NCBI RefSeq assembly: GCF_026340675.1
Contig: NZ_JAPEOX010000001.1
Coordinates: 372,001-436,000 of the forward strand
Direction: 5' to 3'
Length of the DNA stretch: 64,000 bases
Source of the DNA: Streptomyces sp. NBC_01264
GTDB taxonomy: Bacteria > Actinomycetota > Actinomycetes > Streptomycetales > Streptomycetaceae
Shown here: positions 28,372 through 37,020 of the stretch, piece after piece
Layout of the letters: the number at the start of each line of letters is the position of its first letter
How positions within the stretch are numbered: the first letter of the stretch is position 1
The notes under the pieces: model-generated
The model's database searches: none
Seen by the model: only the letters and a program-made list of their open reading frames with translations
Told to the model about the DNA's origin: nothing
Translations under genes and position numbers: made by a program

Positions 28372-28498
28372 CTCCCCACCCCTTGCCTTGCCATGTCCTC
28401 GTGGGAAGGCGAGGAGCGCCTTCCGTGAGACAGGTGATGACCACGCGCGCCCGAGAGTCGCACGTTTGTTTCTGCGAAGATCCCGCACCCTGCCGGGC

Positions 28499-29608
28499 CT
28501 AACGCGCCATCCCGTGACCCTGAACCGTCGAGGTGGGCCGCGCCCTGGACAGCTTCACGGCCCTGCCACGGGCCGTTTCGAAGGCCATGACCGGGTTCCC
28601 CGCCTTGCGCCAGGGTTCGGCTCCGCACCACGGCCCGATCAGGCGGAACTGCTCCAGGGCAGGGCCGTACATCATCGACTGGAGCATGTAGTGCGCCAAC
28701 AGATGACGCAGGAGCGGCAGTCGCTCGTCGTCGGGCGCCACCTGCTCGAAGGAAGCGGCGGTCCGCTTCAGCAGGCCCCTCGTCACGGGGGTGACCGGCA
28801 CCGAGACGGCGGAGGACCGGGCGGAGAGTTCGCTCAGCGCGTGCAGGTAGATCCCGGCGAGCGGGCTGCCGGCCGGGGCCTTGCGGACCGCCTGGCGCGC
28901 GAACCGCATCATCCGCCGGTTGCTGCCGAACCACTTGGCGCACCAGTACTGGAGGGCCTGCCAATGCCCCTCGTAGTGGTGGGGCGCACGGGCGACGAGC
29001 CCCTCCCAGAGGGGCTTGAACTGTGCGTGGCCGTACTGGGCTCCGCGTGCCGCGGTGACCATGACGACCCAGGGCCCCGGGTCGGCGGGGTCGAGCAGGG
29101 CGGCCTGGCGGGCCTCCTCGATCGCGGCCGGGAGCATGGCGCGGAAGCGCTGCATGTCCGAGGCCTGGACCTCGTTGACGAAGCCACTGCCCCGGATCGC
29201 CCAGGCCCGGTGGACCGTGAGGCTCGCGTGCAGGGTGGCCGCGTCACAGCTGCCCGGCTCGGCGGCGCGCCAGGTGTCGAGCCAGGCGCTGTCCGTCCCG
29301 GCGACGTGCTGCAGCAGTTCCAGCCGGTCCCAGCGGGCGTCCCAGTCGTCACCCGCCTCCCGGACGTACCGGGCGGCGGGCTTCCAGTCGCCCTGCCACG
29401 CGGCATCGGCGACGGCCTGTCGCTCCCGCGCGCGGTGCTCCGGGGCCCGAGGGCCGGGGCGCTCGCTGTCGAGCGCCTCGCGGGGCGGAAGACCGTAGGA
29501 GGACGCCTCGAAGTTCTTTTCGATCCAGCGGTCGGCGCCGCCGAGGACGGTGGAGCGGAGGAGGACGACGAGAAGCACGACGAGTGCGACGGCGAGAAAG
29601 ATGGTCAC
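28499..29608 (-). CDS. Uncharacterised membrane-anchored helical protein, paralogue B
   Basis: 369 residues starting at GTG 29608: one N-terminal membrane helix (TIFLAVALVVLLVVLLRS) then a cytoplasmic helical domain. The domain repeats the paralogue-A block as PHHYEGHWQALQYWCAKWFG...FARQAV...PAGSPL, and its C-terminus contains AFETARGRAVKLS. The anchor is absent from paralogue A, so one member may sit at the membrane and the other be soluble. No function is known. The ribosome binding site is weak; earlier in-frame starts run into non-coding-looking sequence. Confidence 0.7.
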   Translation of the reverse strand: MTIFLAVALVVLLVVLLRSTVLGGADRWIEKNFEASSYGLPPREALDSERPGPRAPEHRARERQAVADAAWQGDWKPAARYVREAGDDWDARWDRLELLQHVAGTDSAWLDTWRAAEPGSCDAATLHASLTVHRAWAIRGSGFVNEVQASDMQRFRAMLPAAIEEARQAALLDPADPGPWVVMVTAARGAQYGHAQFKPLWEGLVARAPHHYEGHWQALQYWCAKWFGSNRRMMRFARQAVRKAPAGSPLAGIYLHALSELSARSSAVSVPVTPVTRGLLKRTAASFEQVAPDDERLPLLRHLLAHYMLQSMMYGPALEQFRLIGPWCGAEPWRKAGNPVMAFETARGRAVKLSRARPTSTVQGHGMAR

Positions 29609-29911
29609 GGCGGGATCATCGCCGAAGTGATCACGCTCCGCAATAGTCTGGGCCAACGATAAGCCGAGGTCAGCGGGGTATGAAAGCCTCCCCCAGACAC
29701 CGCACGGCCGGCCGGGAGGGAGCCGGGGCGCGCTCCCCGCGCGCGGCCTGGCGGCCCAATTCGCCGCGCGGCGGGGGCTTTTCAGCCCGGCTGCAACACC
29801 TTCCCGAGGTCGCGCGGGATCGCGGTGCGCGAAGGCCTGGCCGGACTCCGCGCGGGCCCACTCCCCCGGCCACTGCGAAGCCACGGCTCCGGACCTGTCG
29901 GGTTCGCGGGA
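29609..29911. other. Intergenic region, no gene recognised
   Basis: Separates the 3' end of the toxin-like gene from the start of paralogue B; both are minus strand. It must contain the paralogue B promoter; TAATAGTCTGGGCC-like AT-richer sequence near 29640-29660 is the likeliest place. Open frames here are short and unconvincing. Confidence 0.35.
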
Positions 29912-30181
29912 TCAGACCTCGATGTATGCCACGACCACCACGGTGCGCAGTGCGGTGACGAAGTACAGGACGCGGACGGCTTCGACCTCGTCGGTGTACT
30001 GGCGAAGCTGGGGGCCGGTGGTGTCGCCGGGGATCGGTTCGCCGATGCCCGGGTCGACGGAAATGACGACCAGGGCACGGTCCAGGGCGTGGATCTCCGC
30101 CTCTCGGGTGATGCTCTCCAGCTGCTTGGCGGCGGCGTCGGAGAAGGCGATCCGGGCCCGGCGGCGGCCGTGTCCCGGCAT
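29912..30181 (-). CDS. Putative RelE/ParE-like toxin of a toxin-antitoxin pair
   Basis: 89 residues, basic N-terminus (GHGRRRARIAFSDAAAKQLE), a central helix pair and a C-terminal beta strand series ending EVEAVRVLYFVTALRTVVVV. That order (helices then strands including RVLYxV) fits the small RelE/ParE fold, but similarity is faint and catalytic residues cannot be named. The ATG at 30181 shares its A with the stop of the upstream small gene (TGATG). Small size, tight coupling and the antitoxin-like partner are the basis. It could instead be an unrelated small protein. Confidence 0.5.
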   Translation of the reverse strand: MPGHGRRRARIAFSDAAAKQLESITREAEIHALDRALVVISVDPGIGEPIPGDTTGPQLRQYTDEVEAVRVLYFVTALRTVVVVAYIEV

Positions 30182-30417
30182 CAGGCGACGGCCGGGCGCT
30201 GGGCGGCGAGACGGGCCAGGTGGGCCTCGCGCAGCTCCTCCCAGGGCGTGCACCGCTCCGGGTCGGGAAGACCGTTGGTGGCGACGTCCTCCAGGACCGC
30301 GGCGAACTGGTCGGCCTGGGCGCGGGTCCTGGCCGCGTAAGCGCGCACCGCGTCGGCGGCCGCGGGCGCGAGTGGCTGCCGGGTGGCGGTGTCGGCGGGG
30401 GCCGGCTGTTCGCTCAT
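30181..30417 (-). CDS. Putative antitoxin partner (78 aa)
   Basis: 78-residue acidic, Ala-rich helical protein. It carries a long predicted helix AADAVRAYAARTRAQADQFAA followed by LEDVATNGLPDPERCTPWEE, resembling the C-terminal toxin-wrapping part of type II antitoxins; no DNA-binding motif is obvious. The ATG at 30417 has GGAG seven bases upstream; longer in-frame starts to 30585 read through GC-rich, unlikely sequence. It is immediately followed by, and coupled to, the toxin-like gene. Confidence 0.5.
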   Translation of the reverse strand: MSEQPAPADTATRQPLAPAAADAVRAYAARTRAQADQFAAVLEDVATNGLPDPERCTPWEELREAHLARLAAQRPAVA

Positions 30418-30550
30418 CGAGGGCTCCATGGGCCGAACGGGCAAGTCCGACCACGGTATCGCCGGGCGCGCGGGCCCGGGACCACTCCGGGCAAAGCCGA
30501 AGCGTGCCGGTCCCGCCCCTGGGTGGTGACAGGCGTCCGGGACCCGCACC

Positions 30551-30943
30551 ATGTGGGAGGCATCGGGAGTCGACAGCACCAACACCAGCGAGAAGCCGTG
30601 CAGGGTCTACCGCTACCCCCTCGTCCAGATCGCCGCCTGGCAGCGCCTGGCCACCGAGATCAAGGACGGTGCCCCGATACCCGGGACGCCGTACGAGACC
30701 GTCGCGCCGGGTGAGCAGCTGTACGCCGCCCTGTTCCATGGCGGCCCCATGGACGCGCTCCAGCCGGAGATGGAGAGGACGATCACCGTCCAGCTCCAGG
30801 ACACCGGGCACGTGAGCAAGAAGGGCGAGCCGATCACGATCGACTTCCCCGGCACAACCTATGTGTACGACAGCGACTCTTCCCAGGTCACCCGCTGGAT
30901 GACCGCTCCGGAGCCGGCTCTGCGCTTCATCGAGACACCCTGA
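30551..30943 (+). CDS. Hypothetical protein (130 aa)
   Basis: Small soluble protein with no recognised domain. It opens with a 15-residue variable stretch, then RVYRYPLVQIAAWQRLATEI, a central acidic part with MDALQPEMERTITVQLQDTG and strands TIDFPGTTYVYDSDS. Third-position G/C is high and internal composition is normal, so it is probably real. It stands alone on the plus strand, convergent with the DUF1206 gene. The start is the first ATG; no strong ribosome binding site is seen. Confidence 0.6.
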   Translation: MWEASGVDSTNTSEKPCRVYRYPLVQIAAWQRLATEIKDGAPIPGTPYETVAPGEQLYAALFHGGPMDALQPEMERTITVQLQDTGHVSKKGEPITIDFPGTTYVYDSDSSQVTRWMTAPEPALRFIETP

Positions 30944-30976
30944 CGGTCCGGCCGTCCGTGCGCCCCGCCCGCATGG

Positions 30977-31810
30977 TCAGACCTTGCGCCAGCAGGCCAT
31001 GGCCCAGGAGAACACCCCGAACAGCACGAGCCCGGCGGCGACCACCACGAGGAGCCACGGGCCCGCAGGGGTCTGGGTGAACGTGCGGAGGGTGCCGTCC
31101 ATCCCCTTCGCCTTCGCCGGGTCGTAGCTCATGGCCGCGTGCACGGCGAAGGCTCCGGCCGCGGCGAAGACGGTGCCGCGCGCCAGACCGCCCGCGACCC
31201 CGAGGATCTCGACCGTGGTGCGGACCTGCTCGGGCTGTCGCCCCATCGCCAGGTGCTTGCGGAAGGTGCGCCGCGCCGCCTGTACCGCGATCACGACCCC
31301 GCCGATGGCGATCGCCACGCCCGCTGTCCCGACCCACCACGGCCCGCCCGGCACATCGAGCACCCGGGCCGTCACATCGCGCGACTGCTCGTCGCCGGAC
31401 CGGCCTTCGCCACCGGTTCCGGCGGCGAAGGAGAGTACGGAGAACGCGACGACCCCGTAGAACACGGCCCGGGCCAAAGAGGCCAGTCGCTTGCCGGGCT
31501 TGTCCCCGTCGGGGCCGGCCGCACCCAGTGCCGCCTCCGAGAGCCGCCACAGCGTCATGCAGACCAGACCTATGCCGACGGCCCATACGAGGACGCCGCC
31601 GAAGGGCTTCTCCGCGAGCTCCTGCAGTGCGCCCGTCCGGTCCGCCTGCCCGCCGCCGCTCACACCGAAGGCGACGCGCACCGCGAGTACGCCGATGAGC
31701 ACGTACAGCAGCCCGCGCGTCACCAGGCCGCACCGGGCCAGTACGCCCCGCGCCTTGCCGCCGCTCGAAGCGGTCTCCACACCCTCGCGTACCGCTCCGC
31801 CAGCTGTCAT
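30977..31810 (-). CDS. DUF1206 domain-containing membrane protein
   Basis: 277 residues with about six membrane helices in three repeated pairs, each pair built around the G(L)xxRGxxYxxxGxxA pattern of DUF1206: CGLVTRGLLYVLIGVLAVRV, LARAVFYGVVAFSVLS and GGLARGTVFAAAGAFAVHAA. Function unknown; members are common in actinomycete membranes and often sit near stress or transport genes. The ATG at 31810 was chosen because it precedes the first repeat with a short polar N-terminus. Transcribed divergently from the AI-2E family gene. Confidence 0.85.
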   Translation of the reverse strand: MTAGGAVREGVETASSGGKARGVLARCGLVTRGLLYVLIGVLAVRVAFGVSGGGQADRTGALQELAEKPFGGVLVWAVGIGLVCMTLWRLSEAALGAAGPDGDKPGKRLASLARAVFYGVVAFSVLSFAAGTGGEGRSGDEQSRDVTARVLDVPGGPWWVGTAGVAIAIGGVVIAVQAARRTFRKHLAMGRQPEQVRTTVEILGVAGGLARGTVFAAAGAFAVHAAMSYDPAKAKGMDGTLRTFTQTPAGPWLLVVVAAGLVLFGVFSWAMACWRKV

Positions 31811-31878
31811 GCCCCGCGAATACCCTGCATTCCCCGCTCCATGCCCGGCCACCGGGGCCTCGGCATGCGGGGGTTCCA

Positions 31879-31884
31879 TAGGGT
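31879..31884 (+). promoter_or_regulatory. Leaderless-type -10 element (TAGGGT) for the AI-2E gene
   Basis: TAGGGT followed by exactly six bases and then the ATG at 31891. This TANNNT-N6-ATG arrangement is typical of Streptomyces leaderless transcripts, and no ribosome binding site is present. No clear -35 is seen. Confidence 0.55.
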
Positions 31885-31890
31885 GAGCCC

Positions 31891-32994
31891 ATGTCTGACA
31901 CGCTGAGTTCGAGAAGGACGGCGTCCGCGCTACGGGCGTCCGCGCGGGTTTCCGCCGAGTTGCTGCTGGTCTTCGTGATGGCTGCCGCGATGTTGTGGCT
32001 CCTGGGCCGGATGTGGTCGGTGGTCTGGCCACTGGTCGTGGCCCTGTTGCTCACCACGCTCACGTGGCCCCTGGTCGCCTTCCTGCGGCGGCGCGGGTGG
32101 CCTCCCGCCGTGGCCGCGTCGCTGGTGACCGTACTGTTCCTCGTGGTGGCCGCAGGTGTCGTGGCGCTGATCGCGGTGCCGGTGGCGTCGCAGGCCGGCG
32201 AGCTGGGTGACGGAGTGGTCAAGGGGATCCAGCAGCTGCGCGGGTGGGCTGCCGGCCCGCCGCTGAACATCGGCGATGCCCAGATCACGGCGGCGTTCGA
32301 CACTGCGGTCGACCGGGTCCAGCACAGCGTCGGCGCCACGGTGTCCACGGTCGTCACCGGCGTGAGCACCGTCTTCAGCGGTCTGATCACCGCCGTCCTG
32401 GCACTCTTCCTGATGTTCTTCTTCCTCAAGGACGGCCCGCGGTTCCTGCCGTGGCTCACCCGGCAGCTCCCCGGTCGGCTCGCCACAGACGTCCCCGTGG
32501 TCGCCGAGCGCGGCTGGGAGACCCTCGGATCGTTCGTGCGCTCCCAGGCGTTCGTCGGTCTGCTCGACGCCGTCTTCATCGGGCTGGGGCTGTGGATCGT
32601 CGGCGTTCCCCTGGTGTTGCCGCTGGCGGTGCTGACCTTCGTCTCCGCGTTCGTTCCGATCGTGGGTGCCCTGTTCGCCGGCCTGGTCGCGGTGCTGATC
32701 GCGCTGGTCTCCAACGGTCTGACGGACGCGCTGATCGTGCTGGTGATCATCGTCGTGGTGCAGCAGCTGGAGGGCAACGTCTTCCAGCCGATGATCCAGA
32801 GTCGCGGTCTCGGACTCCACGCGGCGGTGATCCTGCTGGCGGTGACCCTGGGAGGCAGTCTGGCCGGAGTGGTCGGCAGCCTGCTGGCGGTTCCCGTCGC
32901 GGCGCTGCTCGCGGTGGTGTGGAAGTACCTGCGCGAGCAGCTCGTCGAACCCCCGGCCGCCGCCCCGGAGACCGACCCGGTCCCCGCCGGCTGA
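31891..32994 (+). CDS. AI-2E family transporter (PerM/YdiK type)
   Basis: 367-residue polytopic membrane protein with about eight helices. The conserved AI-2E/PerM features are the middle amphipathic segment followed by [17 protein letters not shown], and [20 protein letters not shown] then [20 protein letters not shown] near the C-terminus. Family members export diverse substrates; the autoinducer-2 name comes from one E. coli member and should not be taken as function here. It appears to be translated from a leaderless transcript. Confidence 0.92.
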   Translation: MSDTLSSRRTASALRASARVSAELLLVFVMAAAMLWLLGRMWSVVWPLVVALLLTTLTWPLVAFLRRRGWPPAVAASLVTVLFLVVAAGVVALIAVPVASQAGELGDGVVKGIQQLRGWAAGPPLNIGDAQITAAFDTAVDRVQHSVGATVSTVVTGVSTVFSGLITAVLALFLMFFFLKDGPRFLPWLTRQLPGRLATDVPVVAERGWETLGSFVRSQAFVGLLDAVFIGLGLWIVGVPLVLPLAVLTFVSAFVPIVGALFAGLVAVLIALVSNGLTDALIVLVIIVVVQQLEGNVFQPMIQSRGLGLHAAVILLAVTLGGSLAGVVGSLLAVPVAALLAVVWKYLREQLVEPPAAAPETDPVPAG

Positions 32995-33033
32995 CGGACG
33001 GGCCTGGGGCCTGGCGGCCCGATATCGGCTTGA

Positions 33034-33075
33034 ATGGGAACAACATGACGTTTCATCACGACATGCGGTTCCCAT
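33034..33075. promoter_or_regulatory. Nested inverted repeats upstream of the BCCT gene
   Basis: ATGGGAAC (33034-33041) and GTTCCCAT (33068-33075) are perfect inverted copies 26 bases apart. Nested inside is ATGA-CGTT-TCAT (33045-33056). The arrangement sits 20-60 bases before the BCCT start and looks like an operator or a cruciform-capable control site that outlived the gene it controlled. Confidence 0.45.
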
Positions 33076-33096
33076 CTCTCGGCGAAGGGGGCTTCG

Positions 33097-34611
33097 TTGG
33101 CTTCCGATCAACGTTCCCGCACGGACAGGGTGGTCTTCGGGGTCACCGCGCCTCACGCTCGCCTTCGTCCTGTGGGGCGCAGTGGCGACGGACTCGCTGG
33201 AGAGCGTGTCGAGCAGCCTGCTCGAAGGGCTCATCCACAACGGTGGCTGGGCCACCACTCTGTTCCACTGGACGCTCCACCCGTGGGCGATCTACGCGGT
33301 CGTCGGCCTCGCCATCGCCTACATCACGTTCCGCCGCGACCGCCGCCAGACGATCAGCGCGGTGTTCGAGCCGCTCATCGGCGCCCGGCACGCGCACGGC
33401 GGCATCGGCCGCGTCATCGACATCGTGGCGATCTTCGCCACACTCTTCGGCTCCGCGGCCTCGCTGGGCCTCGGGGCCCTCCAGATCGGCAGCGGCTTCC
33501 GTGAGCTGGGCTGGATGGAATCGGTCAGCACCGCGCTCCTCGTCGCCGTCATCGCCGTCCTGACCGTCGCCCTCGTCGCCTCCGCGGTCTCCGGCGTGGA
33601 GCGAGGCATCCAGTGGCTGTCGAACATCAACATGGTGCTGGCCCTGCTGCTCGTCGTGTTCGTGTTCATCGCCGGGCCGACCATCATCGTGCTCGACCTC
33701 CTGCCCACCTCCCTCGGCGCCTACCTCGGCGACCTGCCCCAGCTCATCGGCCGCACCGAGGCGACCGGCGCCGGTGAGGTCGCCGAATGGCTGGGCAGCT
33801 GGACGGTCTTCTACTGGGCCTGGTGGATCTCCTGGACCCCGTTCGTCGGCATGTTCATCGCCCGGATCAGCCGTGGACGCACCATCGGCAGTTCATCGGC
33901 GGCGTCATCCTCGTACCGAGCACGGTCAGCCTGCTGTGGTTCGCCGTCTTCGGCGGCACTGCCATGAAGCTCCGGGAGAGCGGCGGCCTCGGCAAGGAGA
34001 GCACCCCCGAGGGACAGCTCTTCGGGCTGCTCCAGCAGTTCCCCCTCGCCACCGCGATGAGCCTGCTGGTCATGGTCCTCGTGGCCATCTTCTTCGTCTC
34101 GGGCGCCGACGCCGCCTCCATCGTGATGGGCACGCTCTCGCAGAAGGGCGTCCTGGAACCGGCCAAGCCGGTGGTCGTCTTCTGGGGCGTGGTCACCGGC
34201 GCCGTCGCGGCCGTGATGCTGCTCATCGGCAACGGCAAGGGCGACGCGCTCGCCGGACTGCAGAACCTGACGATCCTCGTGGCGGCGCCGTTCACCCTGG
34301 TCATGATCGGGATGTGCGTGGCACTCGTACGGGACCTGCGTCAGGACCCGCTCATCATCCAGGGGGAACAGGGCGAGGAAGCCGTCGCCGTCGCGGTCGC
34401 CGCGGGCCACGAGGAGTACGGCGGCGACTTCGAGATCCGCATCGGCCCGGCCGGCGACCCGGAAACCGGCACCGCACCACCGCCTGCGGCGCCTTCGCCT
34501 CCGGACCAGCAGGACACCCGGTTGGCGCGCGGACCAGGCGGCCGGGTTCCGGGCGCACGCGGGCGGGCGTTCGGGTCATTCCGCGTAGTCGTTGCCCTGG
34601 AGGTGGAGTGA
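33097..34611 (+). pseudogene. BCCT-family betaine/choline/carnitine transporter, degraded
   Basis: Secondary transporter for quaternary amines, broken three ways. The TTG start frame ([16 protein letters not shown]) shifts at about 33148-33155 by one extra base into the frame [20 protein letters not shown]. That frame jumps from NGGWA straight to [20 protein letters not shown], losing about 65-70 residues (helices 2-3) present in relatives. A missing base near 33883 (RTI then QFIGG) moves to the last frame, which continues through [17 protein letters not shown] to a hydrophilic tail. The substrate signature [19 protein letters not shown] is intact. It is non-functional as written; the deletion cannot be a base-call error. 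Confidence 0.85.
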
Positions 34612-35787
34612 GCGCAGGGCCGCCTCGAGCGTGAAGCGGTGTTCCGGGTCCGTGATGCGGTCGCCCAGGTGTGCGTCCAGGTTGCGCAGGCGGTAGCGGA
34701 CCGTCTGCGCGTGGACTCCGAGCAGCTCGGCCACCTGATCGGCGGGGCCCCGCGTGGAGATGTGGACGCGCAGCGTCTCGACCAGGCGCCCGCGCCTGGA
34801 GCCCGTGAGGCCGCTGAGCGGGGCCAGTTCGCGGGCCGCGATGCGGGTGACGAGCGCGGGGTCGGACAGGAGCCACAGTGTGGTCAGGTGGTCTTCGCAG
34901 TGCACGAGCGGCTGGTCGGGCACGATCCCGTCGTCGATGAGCTGCAGTACTCTCCTGGCCCACCGGATGGAGTCGGCGGCCTGCGGCGGAGGCACGGTCA
35001 GGCCTATGACGGCCGGCGCGCCCGCCAGGGCGGATTCGAGCATCGCCCGCCGCTCGGGGGTGAGCGGTCCGGGGATCAGCAGGTGTGGCTGGGGCATCCC
35101 GAGGTCGGCGAGGACGTCCCGGTCGAGGCACGTCCGTATGCGGTCGGGCGCCGGGGCCCGTAAGGCCACCAGCGTGCACTGGTCCGGGAGTTCCCAGGAC
35201 GCCTGCTCGCACAGCTCGGCGATGGTCGCCTGCGGCAGGGGGGACCCGACGAGGATGAGGTGGAGCAGTTGCCTCCGTAACGCCGACACCTCGGAGGCCG
35301 CACGGGCCTGGACCTCCGCGTACCCTTCGCGCGCGATCGCCTCCAGCTCGTCGACGTACGCGAAGAGCGCGTCGGCGAAGGCGAGGATCAGGGAGGGCGA
35401 CAGCTTGTACCGGCGGCCGAGGGTCTTGGCCCGGCGCAGTGCGATGCGCGCGCCGAGCCGGTAGGCCCCCTGGAGGGTGTCGAGGTCGCGGCCCTCGTAC
35501 GCCTCGACCCGGCCGAACTTGCGCAGCAGCTCGTCGCGCAGGACCGAGCTCGTGTCGGGGTCCGCGACACGGTCCACGAACGTGGCCAGCGCCTGTTCGA
35601 CGCCCTGGCGGATGGCGTCCGCGTTGGGGCCGTTGAGGAGGCGGGCGTACACCGGATAGGCGCGCTCCACCTCGACGCGGATCTCCTTGATGAGGCCCGG
35701 AACCTCGGGCCTCATCAAGGCGGCGAACTCCTTGGGGAGCGGGTCGAGCGGTTCACCGAGGTCCGGCGATGGTGCGGCTGAGGGCAT
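34576..35787 (-). CDS. PucR/CdaR-type transcriptional regulator
   Basis: 403-residue regulator with an N-terminal helical sensor region (residues 1-170), a GGDEF-like CdaR middle domain and a C-terminal PucR-type helix-turn-helix (AELLGVHAQTVRYRLRNLDA). The ATG at 35787 follows AAGGGG by about seven bases; a longer frame upstream is rejected because it crosses the palindromic control region. The stop lies inside the tail of the convergent BCCT remnant (36-bp overlap). It may once have controlled that transporter, which is inference. Confidence 0.88.
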   Translation of the reverse strand: MPSAAPSPDLGEPLDPLPKEFAALMRPEVPGLIKEIRVEVERAYPVYARLLNGPNADAIRQGVEQALATFVDRVADPDTSSVLRDELLRKFGRVEAYEGRDLDTLQGAYRLGARIALRRAKTLGRRYKLSPSLILAFADALFAYVDELEAIAREGYAEVQARAASEVSALRRQLLHLILVGSPLPQATIAELCEQASWELPDQCTLVALRAPAPDRIRTCLDRDVLADLGMPQPHLLIPGPLTPERRAMLESALAGAPAVIGLTVPPPQAADSIRWARRVLQLIDDGIVPDQPLVHCEDHLTTLWLLSDPALVTRIAARELAPLSGLTGSRRGRLVETLRVHISTRGPADQVAELLGVHAQTVRYRLRNLDAHLGDRITDPEHRFTLEAALRSLHLQGNDYAE

Positions 35788-35871
35788 GACGGACCCCTTG
35801 CTCTCCTGCGCGCCCGGTGGGGCGTGGCGTGGCAGTGCCCTGTCTGACCGGGAGGGCTCGGGCACCGCCGT

Positions 35872-35938
35872 AAGGTGCGTACCTTTGTGCGGTACTGACG
35901 CTAAGTCAAATTGCTTGTGCTGTACACAACTTGAGCAC
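35872..35938. promoter_or_regulatory. Palindromes in the PucR regulator promoter region
   Basis: AAGGT-gcgt-ACCTT (35872-35885) and TTGTG-ctgta-CACAA (35915-35929) lie 85-140 bases upstream of the regulator start, with a further GTGCT/AGCAC pair (35917-35938) overlapping the second. The patch is AT-richer than its surroundings and includes TTTGACTTAGC on the minus strand as a possible -35. Autoregulation is the simplest reading. Confidence 0.4.
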
Positions 35939-36001
35939 GAGCCGCGCAGGAGGAAGTGGCGGGGCGGGCGAGATAGGCCGGGAATCGGCGCTCGGTGACC
36001 G

Positions 36002-36946
36002 TTACTTGACGGCGGAGTGCCAGTTCCGGGCGAGCTGGGCACCCGCGTCGGGGGCCATCGTCCCCGGGGCGTAGAGCCCGCCCAGGTAGGTCTGGGTGTT
36101 GTTCAGGGTCAGGCTGTTCCTGCCCGCCGCCGACGGCAGACCGGTCTTGAGGTTGACCGCCGCGTCGATCAGGCCGAACAGACCCAGGCCGCAGCCGCTG
36201 GCGCCGGGGACGGCGAAGGTCGTGTCGTACTGGGTGGAGCCGAGGAGATTGAGGCGGCTCATGTCGCCCTCCTCGTTCGGGCTGCCGTCACCGTTGAACC
36301 GTTCCACGCCGAACTCCGGGTAGGTGCGGTTCTTGGGCTGCAGGACGATCGGGTTCTCCTTGGTGCCGATGTAGCAGTGGCTGCCCAGGAACGGGTTCTC
36401 CAGGTGGATGCGGACGGGGATCTTCACGATGGTCTGGTCGGTGACGACGCCCGCTATCTGGTCGAAGTCCGAGGGGGTGCCCACCGACTCCAGCGTTGCC
36501 GTGATCTTGTTGAGTTTGGCGTCCGAGAGCTGCTTGCAGATGGTGGTGATGCCCGGGATGTTGCTCGGACACATCAGCCCGAGGAGGCCGCCGGGCACCG
36601 TCGCGGAGTCGGCGATGATCGCCCCGGAGGCCGGCGCGACGACGGTGCTGGTGCCGTCGGAGTTCTGGACGACGCCCATCTGGAGGTTGCTGTTGGCGGT
36701 GACGACCGTCGTGTTGCCGAGCTTGATGGATCCGCTGGTGGAATAGGAGACGACGCACTGCGGCGTCCTGTCCAGACCGTCCGCCCCGAGCATCGTCGCC
36801 GAGTCGACGGGACAGCGCGTGAACGGACCCCACGACCCGTTGAGGGCCGGCGTGGCGGCGGTCGCCGTGCCGAGGGAAGCGAACGCGCCGAAGGCGGTCA
36901 GCGCCGAAACGGTGACGAGCCGGGTGCGGGCGGAGACGAGTGGCAT
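36002..36946 (-). CDS. Secreted protein of unknown function (314 aa)
   Basis: A Sec signal peptide is clear: basic RTRLV, hydrophobic TVSALTAFGAFASLG, cleavage after ATA-A near residue 30. The mature part is rich in Ser, Thr, Asn and Gly with several Cys (RCPVDSATM, PQCVVSYSTSG, LMCPSNIPGITTICKQ), suggesting a beta-rich extracellular fold stabilised by disulphides. The ATG at 36946 has GAAAGG eight bases upstream. It is the last of three secreted-protein genes read away from the Mce operon. Similar proteins occur in other actinomycetes, but I cannot name a function. Confidence 0.78.
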   Translation of the reverse strand: MPLVSARTRLVTVSALTAFGAFASLGTATAATPALNGSWGPFTRCPVDSATMLGADGLDRTPQCVVSYSTSGSIKLGNTTVVTANSNLQMGVVQNSDGTSTVVAPASGAIIADSATVPGGLLGLMCPSNIPGITTICKQLSDAKLNKITATLESVGTPSDFDQIAGVVTDQTIVKIPVRIHLENPFLGSHCYIGTKENPIVLQPKNRTYPEFGVERFNGDGSPNEEGDMSRLNLLGSTQYDTTFAVPGASGCGLGLFGLIDAAVNLKTGLPSAAGRNSLTLNNTQTYLGGLYAPGTMAPDAGAQLARNWHSAVK

Positions 36947-37020
36947 GTCGGTGCCTTTCGATGACGGGGGACGTTCAGGGTCGTGGTGCGGGGGTCGGGG
37001 GTGCTGTGGTGTGGTGCGGA

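Noticed and set aside
30927..33059. 710-codon minus-strand frame across the DUF1206 and AI-2E genes
   Set aside because: Mostly antisense to the AI-2E transporter; Thr/Ser-rich shadow composition.
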